A stretch of DNA of 55,213 nucleotides from Ruminococcus sp. (GCA_017470905.1 JAFUXL010000018.1:1-55213); one strand, 5' to 3'; positions 35,499 through 44,918 are shown, counted from the stretch's first letter. Translations and numbers: made by a program. The notes: generated by a model not told the origin, from the letters alone.

Positions 35499-36413
35499 AT
35501 GAATTATATTGGTGAAAGATGTGTTGTCTGCAATAATGTCTTTGACGAAAATTCGGACGTTGTTGTCTGCCCCGAATGCGGTGCGCCGCATCACAGGGAA
35601 TGTTATATGAAAGAAAACAGATGCGGATTTTTCCTTAGCCATATCGGCGGTGTAAAATGGGAGCGCACTGTCACCCGAAATGCAGAGCCTGAAATTTCCC
35701 GTACAGGGGAAAATTATTATACAGAAGAAGAAACAGCTGCCGAAAATGCTTTTCATGAAGAGCGTTTCAATATAACGGAGGACGAATATCTCTTTTCGGC
35801 TAAATTCCTCGGATATAACCCGAATGAGGATATAGGCGGCGCAACCATTAAAGAAGCCGCAGATTTTGTAAAAAGCAACAAGGTTTACTATATACCCATA
35901 TTCAAAAGAATGAAAGACATGGGCAAAAAAATCTCTTTCAATATTTTAAGTCTGCTCTTTCCTCAGGTCTTTTTCGCAAACAGAAAGATGTGGGGCTGGG
36001 CTTTGATAAGCTCTGCACTGTCGGTAATTCTCTCGATACCTGCGGCACTGATGATTGTAATAGATGACGGTATGCAGAACGGCTATCAGGAATTTACGAG
36101 TATTCTGACGGATTTTCTTATGAACAACAGGTCTGTGATTACGGCGATTACGGATATATGCAGTTTCTTTGAATTTGGCATAAGGATTTTGTTCTGCCTT
36201 TTCGGAAACAGTCTTTATTACCGATTTGTCCTGAAAAATCTGAAAAAATTCAGAAAAATCGGAATTTCCGATGAAAAGACACTTTCTCAGGCGGGGGGAG
36301 TAAGCTTTCTGAATATTCTGGGAATTATAGCCATAAACTTTTTCATGGCGATGTTCTGTTTTTTCATGGTCATAGCTTTTCTGCACTTTTCCGTGCTGTT
36401 TATAAGCGGCTGA
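35499..36413 (+). CDS. Prokaryotic RING-finger / zinc-ribbon membrane protein (DUF2628-like C-terminus)
   Basis: The 304-residue protein begins with a RING-type zinc module: C8-VV-C11, then VVCPECGAPHHRECY and NRCGFF, matching prokaryotic RING finger family 1. A linker follows, then three or four membrane spans (around 165-190, 225-245 and 275-303) with FFANRKMWGWALISS, typical of DUF2628 proteins. The function of the family is not known to me; the zinc module is presumably cytoplasmic. It has its own promoter upstream and a terminator downstream, so it is monocistronic. Confidence 0.8.
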   Translation: MNYIGERCVVCNNVFDENSDVVVCPECGAPHHRECYMKENRCGFFLSHIGGVKWERTVTRNAEPEISRTGENYYTEEETAAENAFHEERFNITEDEYLFSAKFLGYNPNEDIGGATIKEAADFVKSNKVYYIPIFKRMKDMGKKISFNILSLLFPQVFFANRKMWGWALISSALSVILSIPAALMIVIDDGMQNGYQEFTSILTDFLMNNRSVITAITDICSFFEFGIRILFCLFGNSLYYRFVLKNLKKFRKIGISDEKTLSQAGGVSFLNILGIIAINFFMAMFCFFMVIAFLHFSVLFISG

Positions 36414-36421
36414 TAATTATT

Positions 36422-36459
36422 AAAAAAGACGGTTCTTTCGTGAGCCGCCTTTTTTATTT
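36422..36459 (+). terminator. Rho-independent terminator
   Basis: AAAAAGACGGTTC and GAGCCGCCTTTTTT form a stem with a 5-base loop and a T-run. Confidence 0.85.
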
Positions 36460-36563
36460 ACAAAAATTTAATAAAGACAAGATTAAAATAATTATATAAT
36501 TAAATTCCGATTAATACTGCGCTTTTTTATTTAGTCTATTTATTTTAAAAATGCCGCAAATAC

Positions 36564-36592
36564 TTGACAAATCAGGAATTTTTTGATATAAT
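36564..36592 (+). promoter_or_regulatory. Promoter of the PL11 lyase gene (TTGACA-17-TATAAT)
   Basis: Consensus hexamers at 36564-36569 and 36587-36592 with 17-base spacing. The leader is about 65 bases. Confidence 0.85.
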
Positions 36593-36664
36593 GTTACTTA
36601 CTATAAAGAATTACACAAATAGGCAGTGTATTTAGTTAATTTATTTTATCAAGGAGGAATTTCT

Positions 36665-39600
36665 ATGAAGAAAAACCGTAAAGCACCCAAAGCCCTCTCT
36701 CTTGCTTTGAGTGCTGCCCTTTCGCTTTCGTTGCTTCCTTTCGTACCTGTTCTCACATCGGACGCAAGAACAAGCGATGAATACTTCCTCAGAGGCGATG
36801 TTGTCGGCGATGACGGTATAACAGGCGTTGACGCAGCCGCTATTCAGGAATATGATGCAAAGGCAAGACAGCTTGACGACAAACAGATGCTCGCCGCAGA
36901 TGCCAATGCAGACGGCAAGGTTTCAATCTCCGATGCCGTTGCAATTTTGCAGTGGCTTGTAATGTACAACTACAACAGCGGTACTACAGGCGAATATGTT
37001 CCGCTTTCGCAGGAGGAGTACCCCGACAACGATTTTTCGGGCAATTCCTCACGCTATATCGAGACAGACATTGCCGGTACCTATAAGCTCAGAATAAAAT
37101 ATACGAACAGTACGGGCGCAGACGCTGAAATCACAGTCCGCACGGACGAGGGATATACAACTGTTACCTGTCCGCCCACGGACGGAAACGAGGGAGAGCT
37201 TGATATAGTAATCCCCGTTGAGACCGCAGGAACGCATTCTTTCTCCTTTGAGTCGGAAAATGCACAGGTAAGCACCGCTAAAATCATAAGAACAGCAAAT
37301 CTCAGCGATGATTTCACTAAAGAGCGCACGCCCATTGAGACCAAGCCGCAGGAGCAGGAAACCACTGCCGCAGCCACCACTACAGCCGCCCCCGAAACCA
37401 CCGTTGTAACCACTGCTCCCGAAGTTAAAAACAATAACAGATACTATGCCGCAGATGCGGTTATCTTCGAGGGCGTTGTCGAAAATACAAACGAGGGATT
37501 TGAGGGAGCTAAGGGCTATGCCAATGTTGATAACAAAGTCGGCAGCTCCGTTGAATTTACGGTAGATGTTGCCGAGGACGGAAACTATAAGATAGATTTC
37601 AGGTTTGCAAACGGCACAGCCGCATCAAGACCCATGCAGATAGTCCTGAACGGTTCGGACGACCTGTATTATGTCGATTTTGCAGGAACAGGCGCATGGA
37701 CAACATGGGACAACGAGGCAGTTGTCCTCCCCCTCAAAGCAGGAAAGAACACCATAAAAGCCGTTTCAACCACGGAAACGGGAGGTCCCAATATAGACTA
37801 TATTGACGTTTCAAAAACCGGGGAAAAACCTATAGAGCCTGTAAAGACCATGAGATTTTATGCCGCAGATGCGGAATATCACAAGGGCTGGGAGGAAACT
37901 TCAAACACGGGATTTGAGGGCAAGGCTTATGTCAATTATGACAACTCCATAGGCGGATACGTTGAATGGACATTTGAAGCTCCGCAGGACGGAAATTATG
38001 AAGTAGACTTCAGGTATGCAAACGGCACAGACGTAAACCGCCCCATAAAGCTAATAACCAACGGCGACAGAACTCACGGTCAGTATGTTGATTTCAAGGG
38101 AACGGACGCATGGACAACATGGGGCGATACAAAGGCAGTCGTTTCACTCAAAAAGGGTACGAATACACTCAAAGCCTATGCCACCACGAACGCAGGCGGT
38201 CCTAATATGGACTATATCGAAATAACCCAGACGGGACAGTCCGCACCCAATGCAAAGGCAACACATGGCAGGCAGGTTGAAAAGCTTAACCGTGGTGTTG
38301 TAATGGCTCACGCTAAAAACGGCAACCTCGTAAGCTGGAGACTCCTTGCGACAGATGACGAGAACACCACATTCGACCTCTGGAGAATAAGAGATACGGG
38401 CAATGTCAAGCTTGGCACATTTACAATGGACGATGCATCGAATTATTTCGATGCGGAGGGTACTGCAACGGATACCTATACGGTAGATGTATCGGTGAAC
38501 GGAGTATCTACGGAATTTGCACAGGCATCAACCAATTTCACCAACACGAACAGCGGTGTAAGCGGTGCGTATTTCGATATTCAGCTAAAACAGCCCGCAG
38601 GACTTACAATGCCTGACGGAACCACCTGTACATATTCGCCGAACGACTGCTCAGTCGGAGATGTTGACGGCGACGGACAGTACGAACTCTTCGTTAAATG
38701 GGACCCCTCAAATTCGCAGGATAACTCAAAGAACGGCTATACGGGAAATGTATACATAGACTGCTACAGGCTTGACGGCACAATGCTCTGGAGAGTTGAC
38801 CTCGGAAAGAATATCCGTGCAGGTGCGCATTATACGCAGTTTATGGTATACGACTTTGACGGAGACGGCAAGGCTGAAATGATTTGCAAGACCGCTGACG
38901 GAACTGTTGACGGCACGGGTAAGGTTGTCGGTGACGGTTCAAAGGACTACAGAAGTGATGCTGGACGTATCCTCACGGGTCCGGAATATCTCACGCTCTT
39001 TGACGGTGCAACGGGCAAGGCTCTCGATACGGTTAATTACAAGCCGGGAAGAGGAAATGTCGGCGACTGGGGCGATACATACGGAAACCGTGTTGACAGA
39101 TTTACCGCCTGCGTTGCATATCTTGACGGCAAGAACGCATATGCCTGCTTCGGCAGAGGATATTATACAAGAATGGCAGTTACCGCCTACGGAGTATCGG
39201 GCGGAAAGCTCAAAGAATACTGGGCATGGGATACGGGACATAACGTATCCGCACTCGGCTACGGCGACGGAAATCATCACTGCATGGGCGCAGACGTTGA
39301 CCAGGACGGCAAGGACGAGGTTGTATGCGGTTCGGTAATCATTGACGATAATGGACAGGTTCTGAATACGACATCACTCGCCCACGGCGATGCTATCCAT
39401 ATAGGCGATTTTGACCCAAAAAATCCGGGACTTGAAATATTCCAGTGTCTTGAGGACGATACACACCCCAACGGTACAGTTGTAAAATGCGGCGTTATTC
39501 TCCGTGACGCAGCGACAGCAAAGGTACTGTTCAGAGAACAGGCTATAGGAGCGGACGGAAAGGGTGTTGATACGGGCAGATGTCTTGCAGATAACCTCAT

Positions 39601-40093
39601 CACAGGCAACGGCGGCGCAGAAATGGTCGGCTCACACAACGGCGTTGTATATTCCGCAACAGGCGACCATGAAAAGGTCTGCGACTGGTCTAATATCACC
39701 AAATGGGGACAGAACTCCGTTGTATACTGGACGGACGTTCTCGAAAGGGCAGTCCTCGACAGAACTATGGCTGACCAGTACGGCAAGGGCAGAGTATTCA
39801 CGGGCGACGGTGTCGGATATAACAACGCATCCAAGTCGAATGCCTGCATAACCTGTGACCTCATGGGCGACTGGAGAGAGGAAATGCTCTTCCCGTGCGG
39901 AACGGACAAGATAAGAGTATTCACGACAACATACACCACGGATTATAATATTTATTCGCTCATGCACAATCCTCAGTACAGAGTACAGGTTGCATCGCAG
40001 AACAACGGCTATAACCAGCCTCCGCATACCGACTACTATCTCGACACAACGGAATACACAAGACCCGAAGAACCCGATGTATGGACTAATTAA
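36665..40093 (+). CDS. Rhamnogalacturonan lyase (PL11) with N-terminal dockerin and two CBM35-like domains
   Basis: Cleaves the rhamnogalacturonan I backbone of pectin outside the cell. The 1142-residue product has a signal peptide (~1-34), a type I dockerin (~42-101, with GDVVGDDGITGVD and the canonical calcium loop DANADGKVSISD), a beta domain (~125-220), a Thr-rich linker (~222-255), two CBM35-like domains (~258-381 and ~397-521, both with YYAADA or FYAADA starts and GGPN.DYI ends) and a PL11 propeller (~536-1140; GDVDGDGQYELFVKWDP, DFDGDGKAEM, CMGADVDQDGKDE, CDLMGDWREE). The dockerin targets it to a cellulosome cohesin. Its N-terminal position is unusual. ATG 36665 has AAGGAGG. Confidence 0.93.
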   Translation: MKKNRKAPKALSLALSAALSLSLLPFVPVLTSDARTSDEYFLRGDVVGDDGITGVDAAAIQEYDAKARQLDDKQMLAADANADGKVSISDAVAILQWLVMYNYNSGTTGEYVPLSQEEYPDNDFSGNSSRYIETDIAGTYKLRIKYTNSTGADAEITVRTDEGYTTVTCPPTDGNEGELDIVIPVETAGTHSFSFESENAQVSTAKIIRTANLSDDFTKERTPIETKPQEQETTAAATTTAAPETTVVTTAPEVKNNNRYYAADAVIFEGVVENTNEGFEGAKGYANVDNKVGSSVEFTVDVAEDGNYKIDFRFANGTAASRPMQIVLNGSDDLYYVDFAGTGAWTTWDNEAVVLPLKAGKNTIKAVSTTETGGPNIDYIDVSKTGEKPIEPVKTMRFYAADAEYHKGWEETSNTGFEGKAYVNYDNSIGGYVEWTFEAPQDGNYEVDFRYANGTDVNRPIKLITNGDRTHGQYVDFKGTDAWTTWGDTKAVVSLKKGTNTLKAYATTNAGGPNMDYIEITQTGQSAPNAKATHGRQVEKLNRGVVMAHAKNGNLVSWRLLATDDENTTFDLWRIRDTGNVKLGTFTMDDASNYFDAEGTATDTYTVDVSVNGVSTEFAQASTNFTNTNSGVSGAYFDIQLKQPAGLTMPDGTTCTYSPNDCSVGDVDGDGQYELFVKWDPSNSQDNSKNGYTGNVYIDCYRLDGTMLWRVDLGKNIRAGAHYTQFMVYDFDGDGKAEMICKTADGTVDGTGKVVGDGSKDYRSDAGRILTGPEYLTLFDGATGKALDTVNYKPGRGNVGDWGDTYGNRVDRFTACVAYLDGKNAYACFGRGYYTRMAVTAYGVSGGKLKEYWAWDTGHNVSALGYGDGNHHCMGADVDQDGKDEVVCGSVIIDDNGQVLNTTSLAHGDAIHIGDFDPKNPGLEIFQCLEDDTHPNGTVVKCGVILRDAATAKVLFREQAIGADGKGVDTGRCLADNLITGNGGAEMVGSHNGVVYSATGDHEKVCDWSNITKWGQNSVVYWTDVLERAVLDRTMADQYGKGRVFTGDGVGYNNASKSNACITCDLMGDWREEMLFPCGTDKIRVFTTTYTTDYNIYSLMHNPQYRVQVASQNNGYNQPPHTDYYLDTTEYTRPEEPDVWTN

Positions 40094-40104
40094 ATCATAA
40101 ATAA

Positions 40105-40137
40105 AAAACTTCCCCGCCAATTATGGCGGGGATTTTG
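40105..40137 (+). terminator. Shared bidirectional terminator between convergent genes
   Basis: AAACTTCCCCGCC and GGCGGGGATTTT around AATTAT. It sits between the lyase (+) and the SCP gene (-) and can serve both. Confidence 0.8.
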
Positions 40138-40155
40138 CGTAATGTACAAAGCATT

Positions 40156-40181
40156 TTAATTATGCATTATGAATTAATTAA
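40156..40181 (+). repeat. AT-rich palindromic repeat overlapping the stop of the minus-strand SCP gene
   Basis: TTAATTATGCATTATGAATT and AATTAA; the SCP stop (40178-40180 on the minus strand) is at its edge. Confidence 0.65.
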
Positions 40182-40960
40182 AAGAGTTTTACGGGGAGAG
40201 ACATACTGCTGTTCAGTATGTATTTCTGAAGTATGACGGCATCTGCGAGGGTAATAGTACCGTCCTGGAGACAGTCCGCACTTTCAAGCTGCAAATCGTT
40301 CAGATAAACGCTGTCGCTGTCGTCCGTGAGATACTGCATAAGCAGGATATAATCAAACATATCCACTGCATCATCGCCGTTCAAATCTCCGCAGCATTTC
40401 GGAACAATCTTGTATCTTTCGGGGATATACTGTCCGTCGAAAGGAGTTTCCTTTGCGCTTTCGATAAAGAGCTGCTGCCAGTACCAGCCGTAGGTGCTGT
40501 TCTGCTCATATGTAACGGCTGCGCCCATGTGAGTTACATCGGGGTTCATAATAGCCGCCCAGTGCTTGGGGGAATTTTTCCACTGCTCGAAAGTATCCTC
40601 GGGAGTTGAAAGCCCTGCGGCAATATTTTCGGCAGCGTACCAGAAAGGAGCGATATTCTGGTCGATAACGGTAGAGAATTTGGTTCCGTCAGGTCTTTTG
40701 TGGTTCCAGAAATCTATAAGCTCCCTTACTCTTATATGTGCGAGGTCGTTGAGATAGGGAACAGCATAGACGGGCTTAAGACCTGCATCCGTTCTTGCCT
40801 CGTTTACGAGAATGATTATTTTTTCCGCATACTCATTGAAATCAACATCCTCCGCCTCCGCATTCATTGGTCTGAACGAAAAGCCTGCGCCTAAAACAAG
40901 CATTACGAGAGCCGTCACAGCAGCGGTAAATCTTTTTAAACACGGTTTTTGGTCACTCAT
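40178..40960 (-). CDS. Secreted SCP/CAP-domain protein with C-terminal dockerin
   Basis: The 260-residue protein has a signal peptide (~1-35, ending AEA), a CAP/SCP domain (~42-170: LVNEARTDAGLKPV, LAHIRVREL, WYAAENIAAGLSTPEDTFEQWKNSPKH with the conserved Glu and His, and MGAAVTY) and a type I dockerin (~190-255: CGDLNGDDAVDMFDYILLMQYL and a second repeat DCLQDGTITLADAVILQKYIL). Bacterial CAP proteins have unclear enzymatic roles. A dockerin means that it is displayed on a cellulosome or scaffoldin, perhaps in binding or host/biofilm interaction. It is the only clear minus-strand gene in the window. Reverse-strand AGGAGGTG precedes its ATG. Confidence 0.92.
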   Translation of the reverse strand: MSDQKPCLKRFTAAVTALVMLVLGAGFSFRPMNAEAEDVDFNEYAEKIIILVNEARTDAGLKPVYAVPYLNDLAHIRVRELIDFWNHKRPDGTKFSTVIDQNIAPFWYAAENIAAGLSTPEDTFEQWKNSPKHWAAIMNPDVTHMGAAVTYEQNSTYGWYWQQLFIESAKETPFDGQYIPERYKIVPKCCGDLNGDDAVDMFDYILLMQYLTDDSDSVYLNDLQLESADCLQDGTITLADAVILQKYILNSSMSLPVKLF

Positions 40961-41408
40961 AAAAACACCTCCTTTTCAGATATAGTTCAATCTCCGTTGC
41001 CCTTATACCTTTATATCTTCTTTATTATTATTCTACCACAGAAAAAATTTTTTTAAAAGGGATTATTCATATTTTTGTTAATTTTATACAAACAAAATCT
41101 ACTTTTTGTACAAAATAAAGAAATACAAAGCGTTATTATTTCTGTTCCTTATACTCTGCGGACGGGAATATAGCGTGTGATAAGGCATTTTCCGCAAAAA
41201 CCGGCGAATTTTGTCTTTTACCGAAAGTATATTGCACTGTTTTGTATACATTACGATATTTCACACAGATTTCACAAAAAAATTCAGAAATATTAAGAAA
41301 AATAAAATTTCTTTAAGATTATTTTAAGACAGCAGGATTATAATAACATCAGAAAATCACGAAAGGAGTGTGAATCCGATACGGCTCTCTCCCGTATTCG
41401 GAGAATAT
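40961..41408. promoter_or_regulatory. Divergent intergenic region with Pho-box-like repeats and a -10 box
   Basis: AT-rich, no gene seen. TTTCACA occurs at 41259-41265 and again at 41270-41276, exactly 11 bases apart, and TTAAGA at 41293, 41313 and 41324 (the last two 11 apart). TATAAT at 41339-41344 is a likely -10 for the VTC operon without a good -35, which fits an activator-dependent promoter. The 11-base period is that of PhoB/PhoP boxes. Confidence 0.4.
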
Positions 41409-42197
41409 ATGGCAATTAATACTTTTGCAAGAAAAGAAATAAAGTTCCTCCTCAACATGGAACAGTATGAAAACCTCATGGAAACGCTTCAGGAGTACAT
41501 GAACCCCGATAAATACTGCGTAGGCGGCAAAGAGTACGGCATCTACAACATCTACTACGACACCCACGACGATTATCTCATAAGAGAGTCCCTCTCAAAG
41601 CCCTACTACAAGGAGAAAATCAGGCTCAGAAGCTACTACTCCCCCGCAGCTCCCGATGATACGGTTTTCCTCGAAATAAAGAAGAAAATTGGCGGTATCG
41701 TTACAAAAAGACGTGTTTCGATGACACTTGCGGAGTCGGACGAATACTTCGCAACAAGACACAAGCCCGAAACCAAGAAATACATCACGGAGCAGGTTTT
41801 CAAGGAACTCGATGTTTTCCTCGACAGCTATCCGATAGCCCCCAAGCAGTACATAAGCTACCAGAGAGAGGCTTTCTTCGGAAAGGACAACAAGGACTTC
41901 CGCCTTACATTCGACAGAAAGATAACCGAACGCCGCTTTGATTTGAGCCTCGACAAAGAGAGCTACGGCAATTATATAATCGGCGAGAACCAGAGACTTA
42001 TGGAAATAAAGGTCTCCGACTCAATGCCACAGTGGCTCGTTGAAAAGCTCTCCGAACTCAAAATCTACAAGACGAGCTTTTCAAAATACGGCAGGGCTTA
42101 TCAGAACTTTGTGTACGAACAGGCTATGACATCGAGAAAAATTTATATCTCGGGCATATCAATGGTAAACAATCAGTTAATGAACAGGAGTGTGTAA
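41409..42197 (+). CDS. VTC-domain protein (polyphosphate polymerase-type)
   Basis: The 262-residue protein is essentially one VTC tunnel domain. The charged strands typical of the triphosphate-tunnel fold are visible: FARKEIKFLLN at the start, EKIRLRSYY, VFLEIKKKIGG, RLTFDRKI, RLMEIKV and KTSFSKYGRAY. In yeast VTC4 this domain makes polyphosphate from ATP; bacterial stand-alone versions often lie beside DUF4956 membrane proteins and CotH-like or DUF4353 proteins, as here. I choose ATG 41409 (GGAGA upstream), where the family's usual N-terminus begins, over GTG 41370, which is one base from its ribosome site. Confidence 0.88.
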   Translation: MAINTFARKEIKFLLNMEQYENLMETLQEYMNPDKYCVGGKEYGIYNIYYDTHDDYLIRESLSKPYYKEKIRLRSYYSPAAPDDTVFLEIKKKIGGIVTKRRVSMTLAESDEYFATRHKPETKKYITEQVFKELDVFLDSYPIAPKQYISYQREAFFGKDNKDFRLTFDRKITERRFDLSLDKESYGNYIIGENQRLMEIKVSDSMPQWLVEKLSELKIYKTSFSKYGRAYQNFVYEQAMTSRKIYISGISMVNNQLMNRSV

Positions 42198-42199
42198 TT

Positions 42200-42940
42200 A
42201 TGAGCGATTTTTTCAGCAGTTTATTGGTAGACAAGGGTGACGGTGAGGCAACTGATATTTTTGCCGATGCTCCGGCACAGACAGTATCCGTAGGTGTAGG
42301 CTCATTTATAATGTGTATCGTAGCCGCTCTTATAATAGGACTTCTCATCAGCTTTGTGTATATGCTCACGCATAAGAAAGAGGGCTATGCCCAAAGTTAT
42401 GTTGTGACAATGATAATGCTTCCGCCCGTCGTTGCACTCATGCTCCTGCTCATAAACAATACAGCAGGCGCACTCACAATAGCAGGTACATTTACACTCG
42501 TAAGGTTCAGAAGTGTCCCCGGAGACCCGAGGGATATGGCATACATATTCTTCTCGATGGCAGTCGGTGTTGCCTGCGGTCTCGGATATATAGGCTTTGC
42601 AATCGTATTCTTCGTAATAATCGCAGCCGCAATGATAATCCTCAATGCAGTTAATTTCGGCGCAGCAAAGAGCAGCCACATGACGCTCAAAATCGCTATC
42701 CCCGAAAACCTCGACTATCAGGGAGTATTTGAACCCGTACTCGATAAGTACACTACATTCCACAAGCTAAGAAGAGTTAAGACAACGAATTTCGGCACAC
42801 TCTTTGAACTTATCTACAGTGTTGACGTGAGCGACAATATCGACCAGAAGAAATTTATTGACGAACTCCGCACACTCAACGGAAATATGACAATCAATCT
42901 CGTATTTTTCAGATACGATGACAAGATTTACGAAAAATAA
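42200..42940 (+). CDS. DUF4956 membrane protein
   Basis: The 246-residue protein has four hydrophobic segments (~33-55, 67-85, 90-100 and 112-145), the conserved stretch FTLVRFRSVPGDPRDMAYIFFSMAVG split by the third and fourth segments, and a soluble C-terminal ACT-like domain (~150-246). This is the DUF4956 pattern; the family is strongly associated with VTC-domain genes and may export or anchor polyphosphate. It begins 2 bases after the VTC stop. Function inferred from association only. Confidence 0.88.
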   Translation: MSDFFSSLLVDKGDGEATDIFADAPAQTVSVGVGSFIMCIVAALIIGLLISFVYMLTHKKEGYAQSYVVTMIMLPPVVALMLLLINNTAGALTIAGTFTLVRFRSVPGDPRDMAYIFFSMAVGVACGLGYIGFAIVFFVIIAAAMIILNAVNFGAAKSSHMTLKIAIPENLDYQGVFEPVLDKYTTFHKLRRVKTTNFGTLFELIYSVDVSDNIDQKKFIDELRTLNGNMTINLVFFRYDDKIYEK

Positions 42941-42948
42941 TACCCCCG

Positions 42949-42984
42949 TGAAATTGTCAGACCTCTTCGGTCTGACTAATTTCA
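42949..42984 (+). other. Strong intercistronic hairpin
   Basis: TGAAATTGTCAGACC and GGTCTGACTAATTTCA form a near-perfect stem with one bulged base and a 5-base loop. No T-run follows, so it is more likely an mRNA stability or processing element than a terminator. Confidence 0.6.
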
Positions 42985-43006
42985 TATCGGCAGAAGGAGC
43001 GTTTAT

Positions 43007-44371
43007 ATGAAATACAGCAAAATTTTATCGGCGGCACTTATAGCCCTCTTGTGTTCCGTATCGTGCGGAAAGGAAGAAAGCATTACCGTTCAGGAAGTAC
43101 CCTCTTCAAGCTCACAGGTCAGCCGTGCAGAGGAAGAGCCGACAACGGAAGAATTTTCCGAAACATCAGAAACAACCGTTATAACATCTTCGCATGAGAC
43201 ACAGACTTCGGCAGGTACTCAGACCACGGTATCTTTGTCTGTTTCGGCAGTATCGTCAGTATCTTCAACTGCATTGTCATCAGTACCGGCGGTTTCTGCG
43301 ACAGTCACCTCATCGGCGGTTACGACTGTATCGGTAGATACTTCATCTTCAAATAGTGCAAATTCAAACAGTGCAAACAATTCGGACAATACGAATAATG
43401 CGGACAATAATTCCGATGCGTCACAAAATCAGCAGGAGCAGGAGACTGAACCAATTCAGGAAGAGTCACCGTATACCGCAGAGATAGAACTCGGCGGAGA
43501 TATAAAGGGCGAAAATGTAACTTCGGACGGCGACAGAGTGATTATCTCGGCAGGCGGCGACTATCTCATCACGGGCAGCCTTTCGGACGGTCAGGTATAT
43601 ATTGATGCACCCACGGAGGATAAAGTAAAGATAATTCTCGACAGTGTTGACATATCCTGTTCATACGGCCCTGCAATCCTCGTCAATGATGCTAAAAAAT
43701 GCACGATAGAGCTTGCGGACGGAAGCTATAATGTTCTGCATGACGGCGGAGAAGATAAGGTTAATGACGGAGTTATCTTCTCGAATGATACCCTTAAATT
43801 CAAGGGCGAGGGTACGCTGGAGGTAAATTCGGGAAATGCTCACGGTATTGCAAGCGATGACGATGTTGTAATAGAAAGCGGTACATATTATATAAATTCC
43901 GTTAAATCGGGAATATTTGCGCATGATGACATAAGCATAAACGGCGGAGAGCTTGAAATAAAGGGCGGTACGAACGGCATAAAATCCAAGGGAACTGTTA
44001 ATATCAACGGCGGAAAAACTGTTGCCTACGGCGGCACAAAGGAGGAGAAAAGTTCAGTTTATGCCGGCATTGCGCTGAATTACACGGGCGGAGAACTCTA
44101 TGCCGCAGGAAATAAGGTCACTGCACCTGCTGTTTCCGCAAATCCCTACATAGTGGCGGATTTTAAAAACGGCTTGTCCGCAGGAACGAACGTCAGCCTT
44201 TATCTTGACGGAAATGAAATATCCTCGCTTACACCGCACAACAATTTCAGATGCGTAATAATTCTTTCGTCCGACATTCAGACAGGCAGCAAATTTATTG
44301 CCAATGCTGACGGCAACGAAACGGAGGAATTTACTGTAAGCGATATACAGAATGTTTTCACAATAGAATAA
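43007..44371 (+). CDS. Lipoprotein with Ser/Thr linker and beta-helical DUF4353 (carbohydrate-binding) domain
   Basis: The 454-residue protein has a lipobox SVSC (Cys20), a long Ser/Thr/Val/Asn linker (~25-150) and a right-handed beta-helix-like DUF4353 domain (~155-454) with repeated GGDYLITGSL, NGGELEIKGGTNGIKSKGTVNINGGK and similar turns. DUF4353 proteins are extracytoplasmic and are often called carbohydrate-binding; they commonly accompany VTC/DUF4956/CotH genes. SD AAGGAGC, ATG 43007. Third gene of the VTC operon, closed by a strong terminator. Confidence 0.85.
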   Translation: MKYSKILSAALIALLCSVSCGKEESITVQEVPSSSSQVSRAEEEPTTEEFSETSETTVITSSHETQTSAGTQTTVSLSVSAVSSVSSTALSSVPAVSATVTSSAVTTVSVDTSSSNSANSNSANNSDNTNNADNNSDASQNQQEQETEPIQEESPYTAEIELGGDIKGENVTSDGDRVIISAGGDYLITGSLSDGQVYIDAPTEDKVKIILDSVDISCSYGPAILVNDAKKCTIELADGSYNVLHDGGEDKVNDGVIFSNDTLKFKGEGTLEVNSGNAHGIASDDDVVIESGTYYINSVKSGIFAHDDISINGGELEIKGGTNGIKSKGTVNINGGKTVAYGGTKEEKSSVYAGIALNYTGGELYAAGNKVTAPAVSANPYIVADFKNGLSAGTNVSLYLDGNEISSLTPHNNFRCVIILSSDIQTGSKFIANADGNETEEFTVSDIQNVFTIE

Positions 44372-44379
44372 AATTTTCA

Positions 44380-44430
44380 GCCGTCATTTTTTCGTATTTG
44401 TCTATGCGAATAAAATGACGGTTTTTTATT
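44380..44430 (+). terminator. Terminator of the VTC operon
   Basis: CCGTCATTTT and AAAATGACGG with additional TTCG / CGAA pairing inside, followed by TTTTTTA. Confidence 0.88.
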
Positions 44431-44608
44431 TAAAATTATAGTGTATATTGCCTTAAAAAATGGTTTATGATTAATATTAATTATTTATTAATATGTAATA
44501 TCAGAATACTTATTAATAAAAAATTAACTTGAATTTTTTGGAAAAAAGTGTAAAAAGTACATAATATTATAGTTTAGTGTACAATTACATATTGTAAAAG
44601 GAGAGATT

Positions 44609-44635
44609 ATGAAATATAATATATACAGCAATTGA
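44609..44635 (+). CDS. Possible 8-codon leader ORF with good ribosome site
   Basis: AAAGGAGAG precedes ATG 44609 by a normal distance, yet the frame stops after MKYNIYSN. An alternative frame from TTG 44632 gives a 63-residue hydrophobic-looking product with unusual composition. Either this is a decayed gene or a short leader peptide over a transcribed non-coding region. The strong ribosome site is the only solid evidence. Confidence 0.3.
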   Translation: MKYNIYSN

Positions 44636-44851
44636 AGAATACAGGTATTCATCACCTCGTACCCTCCCCTCTCATGTGCTTGGTGCTGTTTGTTTTTTCA
44701 AGTGCATTGGATAGAGAGATATTTGTTAATTTAAAAAGCAAATCCCTTTCATTTGTAATTTTTTCATGTTTTCTATTCTCAATAACTTATTTTAACTATT
44801 TAGACTGCGACCCTCAGTGCTAAACGGCTCTGCCGTATGGGTCAATATGTC

Positions 44852-44884
44852 TCGCTTCCCGAAAGGGAGGCGAATTTTTTTGTT
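44852..44884 (+). terminator. Rho-independent terminator of an unidentified transcript
   Basis: TCGCTTCCC-GAAA-GGGAGGCGA followed by seven Ts. It indicates that the region 44.6-44.85 kb is transcribed although no convincing gene is seen there. Just upstream, GACCC and GGGTC (about 44810-44850) also pair. Confidence 0.8.
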
Positions 44885-44918
44885 TTGTGAAATTTGCGTG
44901 AAAGTTTATATAATTCGC

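Noticed and set aside
39277-39939. 220-codon minus-strand frame opposite the PL11 lyase
   Set aside because: Antisense shadow; the plus strand carries clear PL11 motifs throughout.
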